Part shown: piece by piece, positions 1 to 10,439 of the stretch
Layout of the letters: each line of letters begins with the position of its first letter
How positions within the stretch are numbered: position 1 is the first letter of the stretch
DNA from: Hyaloscypha bicolor E
Taxonomy: Eukaryota > Ascomycota > Leotiomycetes > Helotiales > Hyaloscyphaceae
Assembly: GCF_002865645.1 (NCBI RefSeq)
Contig: NW_020194684.1
Span: forward strand, 2,419,854 to 2,483,853
Direction of reading: 5' to 3'
DNA length: 64,000 nucleotides
Notes under the pieces: generated by a model
Seen by the model: the letters and a program-made list of their open reading frames with translations, nothing else
Told to the model about the DNA's origin: nothing
The model's database searches: none
Program-made: the position numbers and the translations under genes

Positions 1-419
1 TAGCTTATTTATATAACTAGAGATAGGAACTTGAGTTTATTATATGAAATTACTTATATATAGAAACTCCTATTATAAATTCCTTATTTAGATTAATTAA
101 TTAAATCTATTTTTAATACTAAGTTTTTATTAAGGTAACTTCTTATTCTTAGAAACTTTAGATAAAATAGCTAATAAGTTTCTTAGCTATTAGCCAAGAC
201 TTATTAGCTAGAAAATCTATAAGTAATAAATAAAATTATAAAACAGAACTTCCCTAATTATAATACTATATGTTTTACTATAATATAAGATAATTAGATA
301 TAAAAGCCCTATTAAATATAATATATCTAGAGCTATAAGTAATATCTTATAAGATATAGGAAATCTTAGTACTTAACTAATATTATAGTTTAGCCTAAAG
401 GCACTTATTATTCTTTATA
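1..419. other. AT-rich stretch without recognisable feature
   Basis: Heavily AT-rich sequence with almost no CA or TG dinucleotides. I see no coding frame, terminal repeat or RNA gene. It is probably the left continuation of the relic that becomes readable from about position 420. Confidence 0.5.
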
Positions 420-2045
420 TCTAATTTAATAAAAATAAGAAATACTTATACTTTAACTCGAAAAATAATTAGAACTTTTATATAGACTTAGGGCAGTAGT
501 TTACTCTATAGAAAGAAAATAAACCAGAATTATCTATATTATATTAATCTTTAGAAAGAGTTATAGTAAATACTATAATTCCTAAAATACTTTTAAGAAA
601 GCTTCTTTAAACTAAAGTAGACTAGTTTATAATTCCGAAAGATTTATAAAAGTCTTATATATCCAAGAGTATAAGTATTTAAGATAAATACTATTTAAGT
701 TCTAACTTATAATAAAAGAAAAATAAAGTATATAAAACAAAATATATAAAGTAAAAGTAAAATAAAACACCCGGGTATTTAATAAATAGAAAGCCTAACT
801 ATAAGTTATAAGAACTAGTACTAACTAGGTATATATATAGTAATATTAAAGAAGAGATAAGGTAAGAGAAATAAGGTAAGGGAAACTAAAAAATAAGTTA
901 GTATATATTTTATAAAAGAAAATAAAGAAATATCTAAATAGCCTAAAAACAAGAAATATATATTAAAGAAGTTAAAATCAAAAAAAGAAAGGCTATTTTT
1001 TATAAGAATAAGTTAGTATATATTCTAAAACAAAAAATAGAGGTATTTAGTAATAGCCTAAAAACTTTTATAAGTATTAAAGAAAGAGAGAAGATATTAA
1101 AGAAGGAAAGAAGATATTAAAGTTCGGAGAAATCTAAATAGAAGTTAGCTTCTTTTTAGAAGTTTGAGAGAAAATACTTCTAAAAAACCTAAAAATATAA
1201 AAGATATTAGAAAAAGGAAAAAGAAATCTAAAATTTAGCTTTCTAAAAAATAAGTAAATTAAAGACTTATAATATAGAAGTTCCGGATAAAAGTAACCCG
1301 GAAGTAGTAGTCAGGTACTAGCTCTTGGTATTATTAGTAAAGGATTTAAAAAAGGAGGGATTTAAAGGAAAAGAAATTTAAAAGAAGAGGAATTAAAGAA
1401 AAAAGGGTTTAAAAAAAGAGAAATTAAAAGAGAAAAGGTTAAAAAAAGAGAAATTCAGAGAAAAAGAAAAAGGTTATAAATAGTTAGATACTAGCTCTTA
1501 GTATTAATAGAGGTATTAGTAAAATAATAATAAGATACTAGCTTTTAGTATTAATAGTAAAGTCAAAAAAATATAGAAAAAAAATAAAGGTTTTAGAATA
1601 AAAATAAAATAGAATTATACTTTTATAAAAATAAAAAAAGATACTAGTATAAGATAATTATATTATTAAATTCTATATTTACTTTTACTATTTATTAAGA
1701 ATATATATCTTTTAGGGAAAAGTATTATTTAATATTTCTAGGAAATAATAATTTAATAATAATATTATTAAAAAAACTAAACCTAAGATATTTAAATATA
1801 CTAAAATAAGATAATTATTTTTATATTAAAAATTAAATTATAGTATTACTAGATATAGAGCTATTTTAGTTTATAAACTAGGCTATATATAGAGATCCGA
1901 GAATATTAAAGCTTACTTAAATTACTTATAAAATAGCTATATAAATAGCTAGTAATATAATAAAGTAGTATTATACCTTACCTAATTAGGTTAATAATAA
2001 AGCCCTTTATTATAGTAAATATATAATATCTGTTTTTTGAGGTAT
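420..2045 (+). pseudogene. Unidentified RIP-degraded coding relic
   Basis: One plus-strand frame can be followed for long stretches if TAA/TAG are read as mutated Gln codons. It is rich in Lys, Gln and Glu, with a charged, low-complexity middle (about 840-1480) and a more globular-looking part near 1660-2040. Stops are almost all TAA or TAG and TGA is nearly absent, as expected after C-to-T mutation at CpA. I do not recognise the family. It converges on a second relic on the opposite strand. It could be part of an old DNA transposon or a duplicated host gene. The frame is inferred by eye, so both ends are approximate. Confidence 0.35.
840..1490 (+). repeat. Purine-rich low-complexity repeat
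   Basis: The plus strand is almost pure A and G with recurring blocks such as GAAATTAAAAGAGAAAAGG and TTTAAAAAAAGAGAAATT. It is an irregular short-period repeat that would encode Lys/Glu/Arg-rich peptide. A separate phrase, ACTAGCTCTTAGTATTA with variants, recurs near 1317, 1491 and 1534 at and beyond its right edge. Confidence 0.5.
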
Positions 2046-2199
2046 TATATAGCTAAAGGAAAAATATATATAATTATATAATTCCTAAATTCTTGAAATT
2101 AACTAGAAATTAGTTAATTAGAAATAAATAAATATTACTTTTTATATTTCTAATTTAATTAATTACTAGAATAATAAGATTCTTAATATAACTAATTTA

Positions 2200-4330
2200 A
2201 TAATACTAGGAAATCCAGATAGTTTCTTATTATTTATATGCTTTTTCCTTATCCTTAATAAACTATAAAAAGCTTTTATTAATATTAGACCTAGCTATTT
2301 CAAGAGATCCAGAGCCTTTACTCTAAGCTTCCTGAATTACTAGTACTACCGACCCCGAGCTTTTGCCCTAAATCTCTTATATAGTTACCTAAAAGGCTTC
2401 CTATATAGTAAATATTAAGCTTTTACTCTTATCTTACTAAATAACTAGCTTACTAAGTCCCTCCTCATTTTGTGCTATATAATTAAGACTCTATTAAAGA
2501 GCCTTTATTATAAGCCTTATCTCCTCTTATAAATCTATAATCTCTAAATTCTTTTTTATAAAACTATTAAGATACTTTAAACTTATAAATAATTATTCTC
2601 CCTTAATTACCTTACCTTAAGAATCTTTTAAAAGAAAAGAAAATATCTTTATATTTAGCTTTTTAAGATTTTTTATATGAATTTCGGTAAGACTTTATTT
2701 TTTAATTTCAAATTTCTCTCTTATAGCTTTTAAAAGCTATACTCTCTTATTAAGCCTATTTATATAGGTATTACTTTCTTTAATTACTATATCCCTCTCT
2801 TTTTTAAAGCTCTATTTTCGTACCTCAAATTACTTCTTTTCTCTCTTAAGATTTACTAGCCCCTTTTTTAATATATACTAATACCTATTAATATAACCTT
2901 TTATTATAGATTTCCTTAGCTACTTATATTATTTATTAAATACCTTATTAAAGGGCTCCTCGGAATTACTAGCTAGAGTAGGCTTAGTAGCTAAAGTAGG
3001 CTTATGGGCAAGAGTTTTAGTAGCTAGGGTAGGCTTAGTATTACGATACCGGGCTCTGGGCTTGGAAAGCAAAGTAGAGTGGCTCTTAATCCGAGAATTC
3101 TAAACTAAGGAAGGAAGCTCGTAAGTACAGGAGCTTTGGTATTCTAAATACTAGCCAGCCGTATGCGTCATCGCGATCACGTGACGCTAAATTTACCAGT
3201 AAAGCGGTAGAGCGTAATACTTAGTAGCTAGGGTAGGCTTACTAGCTAGGGTGGGCTTACTAGCTAAAATAGGCTTACTAGCTAGAGTTTATAAAGACTT
3301 AGATTTCTTATAGTTCTTTTAATAAATAATACTAAGTTATTTACTAGTACTTTAATACTAATACTATTTCTCTTTAGATATATAATTATTTCTAATTATA
3401 TTACTATTAAAGTTATTAGTATTAGAGATTATTATTAAATTAATTATTAGTTCTTTATATAATTAATAATCCTATAGAGGCTATTTTTTTTTAACAGAAA
3501 TAAGGAAGTAGAGTTTAGGCTCTTAATAATTCATACCAGGATATATCTTTTTTATATATTTAAGGAACTATTTAAAAGTATAATTTTCTCTAAATAAAAC
3601 CGGGAAATCCGGAACTTTAAAATAAGTAACCCTACTAGTAAGGTAGTATATAGTTAGGCTTTAATTTTTAAGATCAAGTTTATAGTATTTAGTTCTTCTA
3701 ATACCTTTCTAGATATTAGACTCTAGAAAGTAATTAAGTATCTAGCTACTAAGCCTTATAAATATCTTATAAGAATTAAGAAAAAATAGAAGTTTTAAAA
3801 GAATAATTTACTTAAATAGCTTCCCAGAGTAGCTAATATAGTAATAGATAATTATTAATAAGCCTATTAGTAAAGACTTATTAATAGAATTATAGCTATA
3901 TTTACTAGTTAGCCCTTCTTTATTATATTTTCTCTTATTATTTTTCTTTACTTTTAACTCTTACTAACTATAAGCCTTAGTTAAAGTACTTTCCTAAAGC
4001 CTTAATTTCTTCTTTTTCTTTCTAGTAAAGATAAGGTTATCTTTTTATATATTATAAAGAGTATTTCTAGTAATAGTTCTTTAGAAACTTTCTCTTTTTT
4101 TTCTTATCTACTTCTTCTTTTCTTTCTTCTTTCTTTCTTTCTTATTCTTTTAGAACTTGGCCTAATAAATATACTAATTTCTAGTACCTATCTTTTTAAT
4201 ACTATTATTATTATTATTTCTCTTATTATTCTTGGAAGGGCAAGAGGTAAAAGGCTTTGGCTTTAGCTTATAGGCCTTCTATAAATACTTTTTTTCTAAG
4301 GTAAATTCGGTCGGGCTTAAGAAAGGAAAA
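2200..4330 (-). pseudogene. Unidentified relic with KPTLA(S/T) repeats and coiled coil
   Basis: Reading the minus strand from about 4330 downward gives a long, mostly single frame if TAA/TAG are taken as former Gln. In order it shows a basic Lys-rich N-terminal part (about 4330-3950), a middle region containing a YPGMNYQEPK-like stretch (near 3530), a short tandem peptide repeat of the form KPTLAS/KPTLAT (3300-3225 and 3040-2960), and a charged Glu/Arg/Lys-rich segment likely to form a coiled coil (about 2940-2650). The peptide repeat is split by a 183-bp MITE. I cannot name the family. No intact start or stop is defined, and the gene is certainly dead. Confidence 0.4.
3038..3220. mobile_element. 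183-bp MITE with TTA target duplication (PIF/Harbinger-like)
   Basis: A GC-richer island that retains CA, TG and CpG interrupts the KPTLA repeat relic. Its ends are inverted: GTATTACGATACCG on the left, and on the right the reverse complement of GTATTACGCTCTACCG. It is flanked by TTA on both sides (3035-3037 and 3221-3223). Removing it and one TTA restores the surrounding repeat phrase GGCTTAGTAGCTAG. A 3-bp TTA duplication with short inverted ends is characteristic of PIF/Harbinger-type MITEs. There is no coding capacity. It is clean of RIP, either because it is short or because it is young. Confidence 0.7.
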
Positions 4331-4587
4331 ATAGTATTATAGTAGTTATAAAAAGAACTAATACCTTTTTACTTTTAGTACTTTTTATAATAGGCTATAA
4401 TATTATAATATATAAAATCTTAGATAAGATAGTTCTAAAAAAATTAGATTAAAAATAGAAATAAAAGAAAATAAAAATAATAATCTAAGAAATAGGAATA
4501 TAATAGAAAAACCCCTTTATATTAAAGAATTAGTAAAATTATCTATTTCTATTTTGGGTATAAATCTATACTAAGTTACCTTATAGT

Positions 4588-4822
4588 ATATTTTTACTTA
4601 TTATTACTAGTTTCAGATATATTTCTTACTAATTAATAATTCTATATATATTTTTATTTATTACTACTAGTTTTAGATATATTTCCTACTAGCCGGCTAT
4701 TCTAAATATATCCTTATTTAGTATTACTAGTTTCGAGTATATCTCTTATAAACTAGTAACTTTATATATCTTGACTTATTTTTACTAATTTCAGATATAC
4801 TTTCTATTAACTAGCTATTTCA
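4588..4822. repeat. Degenerate ~60-bp minisatellite, four units
   Basis: Four head-to-tail units share the phrase TATTACTAGTTTCAGATATA, followed about 20 bp later by CTATTC or CTATTT and then TATAT(C/T)TT. Unit starts lie near 4588, 4648, 4708 and 4766. The units differ mainly at C/T and G/A positions, suggesting a tandem array later altered by RIP-like mutation. Confidence 0.55.
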
Positions 4823-5147
4823 AATATATTCTCTATAACTAATTCTCTAATCTAATATAATTCCGTTCTTTTATATATATCTTATATATATAAAGCTAGT
4901 TATATATTAGTAAAAGTAAAGAGAAAAAGCAAAGGAATATTATAGGTAATAGTATAGAACTAGTATAATCTTATAAGAATAATTCAGAAATATTATAATT
5001 AATTATATTATAAATTATCTATATTTAAAAACATAATTTAATTATATATATATAAGTCTTATAATAAATAGTAATAAAGGAACTTAAATTAGAAGTAATT
5101 ATACTTACAGAATATGGTATTTTGGTTATAGGTAATTTTAGTAAAGT
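4823..5147. other. AT-rich flank of E1, no feature seen
   Basis: Between the minisatellite and the E1 target duplication I see no coding frame, terminal repeat or RNA gene. Runs of TATATA are frequent. Confidence 0.5.
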
Positions 5148-5151
5148 ATAT

Positions 5152-5454
5152 TATAGTATAGCAGGTTATACTTATTAAAAATTATGTTATTTTAGTAATT
5201 TTAAGGTTTAGGTTATATAATAAAGGCCATAGCCTTTTATATATAACTTGCGGAAATTATATAAGAAAGCTAGTTTTTCTATAAACTTAGAAAATAATCC
5301 TTTATAAGTATTTAATTAATTAAGCTTTTATATACTATATACTATTTATATTTTACTATTTATACTTTTAATTTATTATTTTACTATTAAGTTATATTTT
5401 ATACTCTAGTATACTTTATATAGGTTTTTGTCTTATTATAGTTTCCCTCTTATA
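5152..5454 (+). repeat. E1 5' LTR
   Basis: A 303-bp LTR nearly identical in layout to 24168-24470, 38227-38529, 57415-57716 and the inverse 36640-36942. It contains a 36-bp near-palindrome (5212-5247) with a TATATATAAC stretch that could have served as a TATA box. It is preceded by the target repeat ATAT. Confidence 0.9.
5212..5247 (+). repeat. 36-bp near-palindrome, LTR version
   Basis: The left arm is GTTATATAATAAAGGC and the right arm is GCCTTTTATATATAAC, around a four-base centre. The same imperfect palindrome, with the same asymmetry between its arms, occurs in all E-family LTRs (24228-24263, 36847-36882 inverted, 38287-38322, 57474-57509). It also occurs inside E-family pol and in the Copia element. 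It could be a regulatory hairpin or a tiny captured repeat. Confidence 0.75.
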
Positions 5455-6349
5455 TATTTTATAGTAAGTAATATAGGAAGGATAGAAACTTTATAATTAA
5501 GGTAATATTCTTATAAAGTTCTAAGAAATATTTATAAGGCGGATTATTAGCTTAGTAAGTTAGGAGAAAAAAGAACTATTATAATACCTTAAGCCTAAGG
5601 CCAAAATATTAAGGATATATAAGTATTAATCTTAATATTTTATATTAATTTCCGATATATTTAGTAATTTAAATATAGGTTAGCTATAAGATATAATTAC
5701 TAGTATAATATATAGAAGTAATAGAAATAAAGGCTAATTATAAAAGGAAAAGAAGTAGAGGAAATAGAATAAGAAATATTATACTAAGATAGTATAAGTT
5801 AGACCTTAGTTAGAATTAGACTTTAGTATTCGGAAATAAAGTTATATTATTAATTTATATATTATTTTTAGTTATAGTAAAAGCCGGAATTAAAATAGTT
5901 TTAATTTTAGTAATAAAGCTTATTTTTAAGTCCGAAAAAGATATCTAAAAGAGAAAATATTCTTAAATTTAAGTAAAATAGTAAACTAAAATTAGAAATA
6001 AGAATTAAAAAGAAATCAGAAATAAGAAATTATATAGATAAACTAGAGAAGCTTCTAGAGAAAGAAATAGATACTAAATAAAGAAAGAAAAGAGAATTTA
6101 GAAAAGTTAGAAAAATTAGTAAAATTATATTTATTATTTTTATTATTATTTTTAATAATATTAATAGATATATCTAGTTTAGTAAAATTAAGAGAAAATA
6201 CTATAGGTATTAAGCTAAAGAAATAGAAAAGAGAGTATAAGTAATAGAAATAAGACTAGAAAAGCGATTATCTTATTATTACTAATACTAAAACTTAAAT
6301 CTTAATTATATCTATTATTATTAACTAGTTTTTCCCTAATTCCGGTTCT

Positions 6350-7950
6350 TAAACTAAAGAATATATTTAAATAGGAAGTTAATTCTTTAAAAATCTTATT
6401 AGTAGAAGTTTCAGGTATAGAAACTCTATAATTAATTATAGAAGAAATTATTAAGATTAATATAGCTAAGAATAAATATATACTAGTACTAGATTTAAAC
6501 TTACTATTTATAGGAATTCCTAAAATACTATAGTTTTAGGGAAGTAATATCTCTATATTCTTAAAATAATATATAGATATATATAAGAACTATTATATTT
6601 CTAATAATACTAAAAGAAAGAGAATTATTTATTATATTTCTCTTATTTATAAGAATTAGATTAAGGCTATACCGGAATATTATACTAATAATCCGGGAAA
6701 TTACTAGGAAATTAAGTTCTTTAAGGCTTTACTAAAGGAATTCCGAGAATATAACTAGGAAATACTTAAAATTAGCTATAACTTTCTTAATTAAATTATT
6801 ATATAAGCCTAGAATAGAGAAATCTTATTTAAGTCTTATATTAATATATTTAATAAAGTATTAAAGAAATTACTAAAGAAAAAAAAGATAAATAAAATTA
6901 CTTAATATCGAGAATTTATAAGGAAATTATTTATTCTAGTAAGAAATTATATTCTTAAAAATATAAACTTTAAGCCTATAAATATTTCTACTTATAAATA
7001 TAATAAGATATATAAGAAGATAGTAATATTCTATTAATATAAAAAGAAGAAATATTATTTTAATATTACTAATAACTCAGATATATCTAAACTTAGATAA
7101 GAATATTTAGATATAATAATTCATAATATAGTTCTTAAACCAGAAGACAATTATTTCTTATTAGTTTCTTTTATTATATTTCCTAAAGCTATTATAGATA
7201 TAAGTAAGAAAAGAATCTAGCCTATAATTAATTATATAAAATTTACTAAAAGTAATAAACCTAAGAGAAATAATATTAACTAGCTAATAAAAAAACTAGA
7301 AAAACTATTTATTATTACTATAACTTAAAAGAACTTATAGAAATAACTTAATATAGCTATTATTATAATTCGGGAGAATATCTATAGCTTGCTTATATAG
7401 CCTAGCTAACTATAGTAAGTATAATAGTATTAATAGCCTAGTAAATATAATTTGAGTTTTCGGGAAAAATATACTAGAAATTATAATAGAAGTTATAAAG
7501 AATATTATAGTAGCTATAGTAATTAAGCTAAAATAGGCAAAGAATCTAAATAATTATATTCTAGAGAAAGTTAGTCTTAAGTATAATTAGAAAATATTAT
7601 TTAAGTTAATATAGCCTATAATATAAACCCAGAACTAAAAGAACGAATTTACTATAAATACTATAATAGAAATAATAATAATAATATTAATCTAGAATAT
7701 ATTTATATTTCTTAATTTTATTATTTACTAATAAAAGAACTTATAAATTATAAATATATTTACTAATTTAATAAAAGATAATATAAAGGGCTATTTAAGC
7801 CTAGATAAGAAAGTATTTCCTTTTTTCTTACTAGTAAGTACTAGTAGTTTAACTAAATTATTTCCCAAGTCCGAGAAAGAGAATTTAACTATAACTTAAA
7901 TATTTAACCCAAAAATATCTAGAGATTAATAGGAAATACCTAGTTTACTA
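6350..7950 (+). pseudogene. gag: E1 gag relic
   Basis: With TAA/TAG read as former Gln, a plus-strand frame gives a Gypsy-type capsid. Around 6530-6620 it resembles the conserved phrase F.G.NI..FL..Y...C of fungal gag proteins, followed by a basic region with repeated pro-retroviral-like helices (6620-7120). The C-terminal part (about 7620-7800) has Tyr where zinc-knuckle Cys and His would be expected, for example near IYKYYNR and YIYISQF. Cys-to-Tyr and His-to-Tyr are expected results of G-to-A and C-to-T changes. It acted as the nucleocapsid precursor of the element. There is no intact start, and the copy at 39370-40980 is colinear. Confidence 0.6.
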
Positions 7951-7999
7951 GATAAGAAAAAGAAAAGGGAACTAGCTAACCGGGATCTATATATAAAAG

Positions 8000-9902
8000 C
8001 AAGTAAGTTATATCTAAGGAATCTAAATAGCCGCTTTGCCTTAGAGGAAATTATATTAGAATTACTAATATTTTAAGTTCTGGAATTAATAAATAGTACT
8101 AAGATTTAGCTATAAATAGTATTTCTATTAATATTATAATAGGTTTTTTATTAAGAAAAAAGAGAAAAAAAATAGAAATAGCTAAAGAGGTTTTCTAAAA
8201 ATAAGCTAGAATAAAAAAGAAGCTATTTTATATAAGAAGCCAGAAGAATACTATTTTAAGAAGTAATAAATAAGGAAATAGCCTGGCTAAAAATATAAAT
8301 ATTAATATTTCCGGAAATAAATAAAATAAATTAGAAACCTAATATATTCTTAATTATAATAAGTATAGAATTTCTAAAGTTAATAATATTCTAATAAAAC
8401 TACTAAAGAAAGTAATTATTCTATTTCTAAAGACTTAGAAAAGAATAAGAATACTTATTAATATTTTGAAAATACTAGATCTAGTTACTATATTTTAGAA
8501 TTAATAAATTAAGGATAATACTTCTTATCTTATTATCTTATAAATAAGAAATACTATTATATTAAGTATAATTAAATATACTAGGAGATCTGTAAAACTA
8601 GTAGCTATAGCTTATATAATAAATAAAATATTTAAGAAATTAGAAATACTAGTTCAGGTATTTAATACTAATAGAATTATTTAATTTAAAGGTAATAGTA
8701 TTAATATTCGAATATTACTAGCTTATAAATATATTATATGAGCTCTATATCTCTAATTCGTATTTCGAGGACCTTAAGGAAATATTAAATATAAAGAAAT
8801 AATTAATACTTTCCCTAAAAAGATTTCTAGAAATATTAGTAAAATAATATATAATATTATAGATTATTAAATATCTATTATTACTAGAGTAGAATTTGGA
8901 TTTATAGAAATAATAAAGTTTAGAGCTAAGGTTATAAATAGAATAGAATATAAAAATACATTTTTCCTAGTTAAAAAAGCTTTAAAGATCCTATTTAGTT
9001 AATTATTTTTAGTAAAGATAAAAATAAATATTATATATAGAAATAATAGTTTATAAAATAGAAGATTTATTAATCCTAAAAATAACTAAAATACTTATAT
9101 TATTATAATTATTTTATTTTTAAAGAATACTAGAAAATAGAAGAAAGTAATAGTTTAAGAATACTAAGCTCTTAGAATTAAGGAATTAAGTAATACGGAA
9201 TAGAAAACTAAAAATAAAAAGGAAAAATAGAACCTAATATTATAACTGGTAGTAATATTAGGAAAAACGGAAAGATATTAGAATTTCCTATAGATTCTTT
9301 TATTTTAGGTTTAGAAATTCAGGAAATTAATAATATTTTTAGAGAAACTAAAATAGAAAAGGCTCTAATTAGAGTATTATTAAAAGTAATTCCGGAATTA
9401 ATAGAAAAAGAAATAAAAAAGATATTAAGTAAAGATATTTCTAAAAAAAAAAAAAATAGTATTTTCTAATAATAAAGAAATATATTTCTAAAGCTAAGGA
9501 ATATTAAACTTAAGACTAGAAAAAATTCTGGAATATATAAGAGCTTAAAAAAGATATATTAAAATACCGGATAAAAAGATACTTTTTATATTTAACTAGA
9601 AAGAAACTAAATAGAAAGGTTATAAATTCCGGAAATTAGATAAAAAGAATATTAGAGAAAATAGCTATAGCTCTTAAAAAAAAAGAATAATAATTATAGT
9701 TTATTCCTAGTTATAGGAATATATAAAATAAAAGATAAGAAGATTTAACTAGTAAATACTAATAATAGAACTAGAGAAGGCTCTAGTAAATATCCGAACT
9801 AGTTTAAAAGATTTAAAGCTAGAGAATACTTATAAGAATATACTAGGAAATATAAGAACTATTTTTTACTAAGGATATTAGCTATTTTAAGAGGTTTATA
9901 AC
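8000..9902 (+). pseudogene. pol: E1 pol, 5' part (protease region and RT lead-in)
   Basis: A plus-strand relic between gag and the Copia insertion, colinear with 41000-42941 in E2. It should contain the aspartic protease and the region leading into reverse transcriptase, as in other Gypsy elements. I could not place the protease D(T/S)G motif with confidence because Asp and Gly codons are prime targets of G-to-A mutation. The frame ends at the Copia target repeat ATAAC (9898-9902) and resumes at 16282. Confidence 0.45.
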
Positions 9903-10202
9903 TATTGGTTTACTAGAAACATATAGTACTATTATATAGGTATAGAAGTACTATTTATATAAGGTTAGTAAAGTTATTATTATTTAGAAGTAGGGATTAT
10001 AGTATTATAGTATTAATATATAATCCCTAAATCTACTAAGCCTAAAGAAATCTAGTTTACTAGTCGAGTTACTAATAGAATACGAGGTTATATAACTATA
10101 TCCTATATCTTATATCCTATTACTTATATCTTATTACCTATATCCCGTATCCCGTATCCTGTAACTATATATATAACTTCTAAAGAAATAGCTATACTAA
10201 TA
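9903..10202 (-). repeat. Copia 3' LTR
   Basis: A 300-bp direct repeat of 15976-16276. It contains a short tandem run of the phrase TATCC(C/T)(G/A)TA near 10100-10165. It is the downstream LTR in the minus-strand sense. Confidence 0.9.
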
Positions 10203-10327
10203 CTAGAAACTCTCTAAAAAACGCGAAAAAATAGTATCTCTCTCTAATTATATATAAATTCCCTAATCCGGCCTAGTATTAGATTTTCCTAAATACTTTA
10301 TATATCTATATTACTTCTAAGGTTTTG

Positions 10328-10363
10328 GTTATATACTAAAGGCTATAGCCTTTTATATATAAC
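10328..10363 (+). repeat. 36-bp near-palindrome, Copia version
   Basis: Differs from the E-family LTR version at only two positions (C for A in the left arm, T for C at the centre) and has the same arm asymmetry. It lies between the end of the Copia pol frame and the Copia 3' LTR. Copia and Gypsy elements do not share LTR sequence, so its presence in both needs explaining. Confidence 0.75.
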
Positions 10364-10439
10364 TTCTTCTTTTATAATATCCTCCTATCCTATATATCTA
10401 TTTCCTGTTCTATTTATATTTAATCTATTTCTCTATATC

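Noticed and set aside
840..1490. Origin or centromere-type satellite
   Set aside because: It is an irregular purine-rich coding-like repeat with no regular long-period array.
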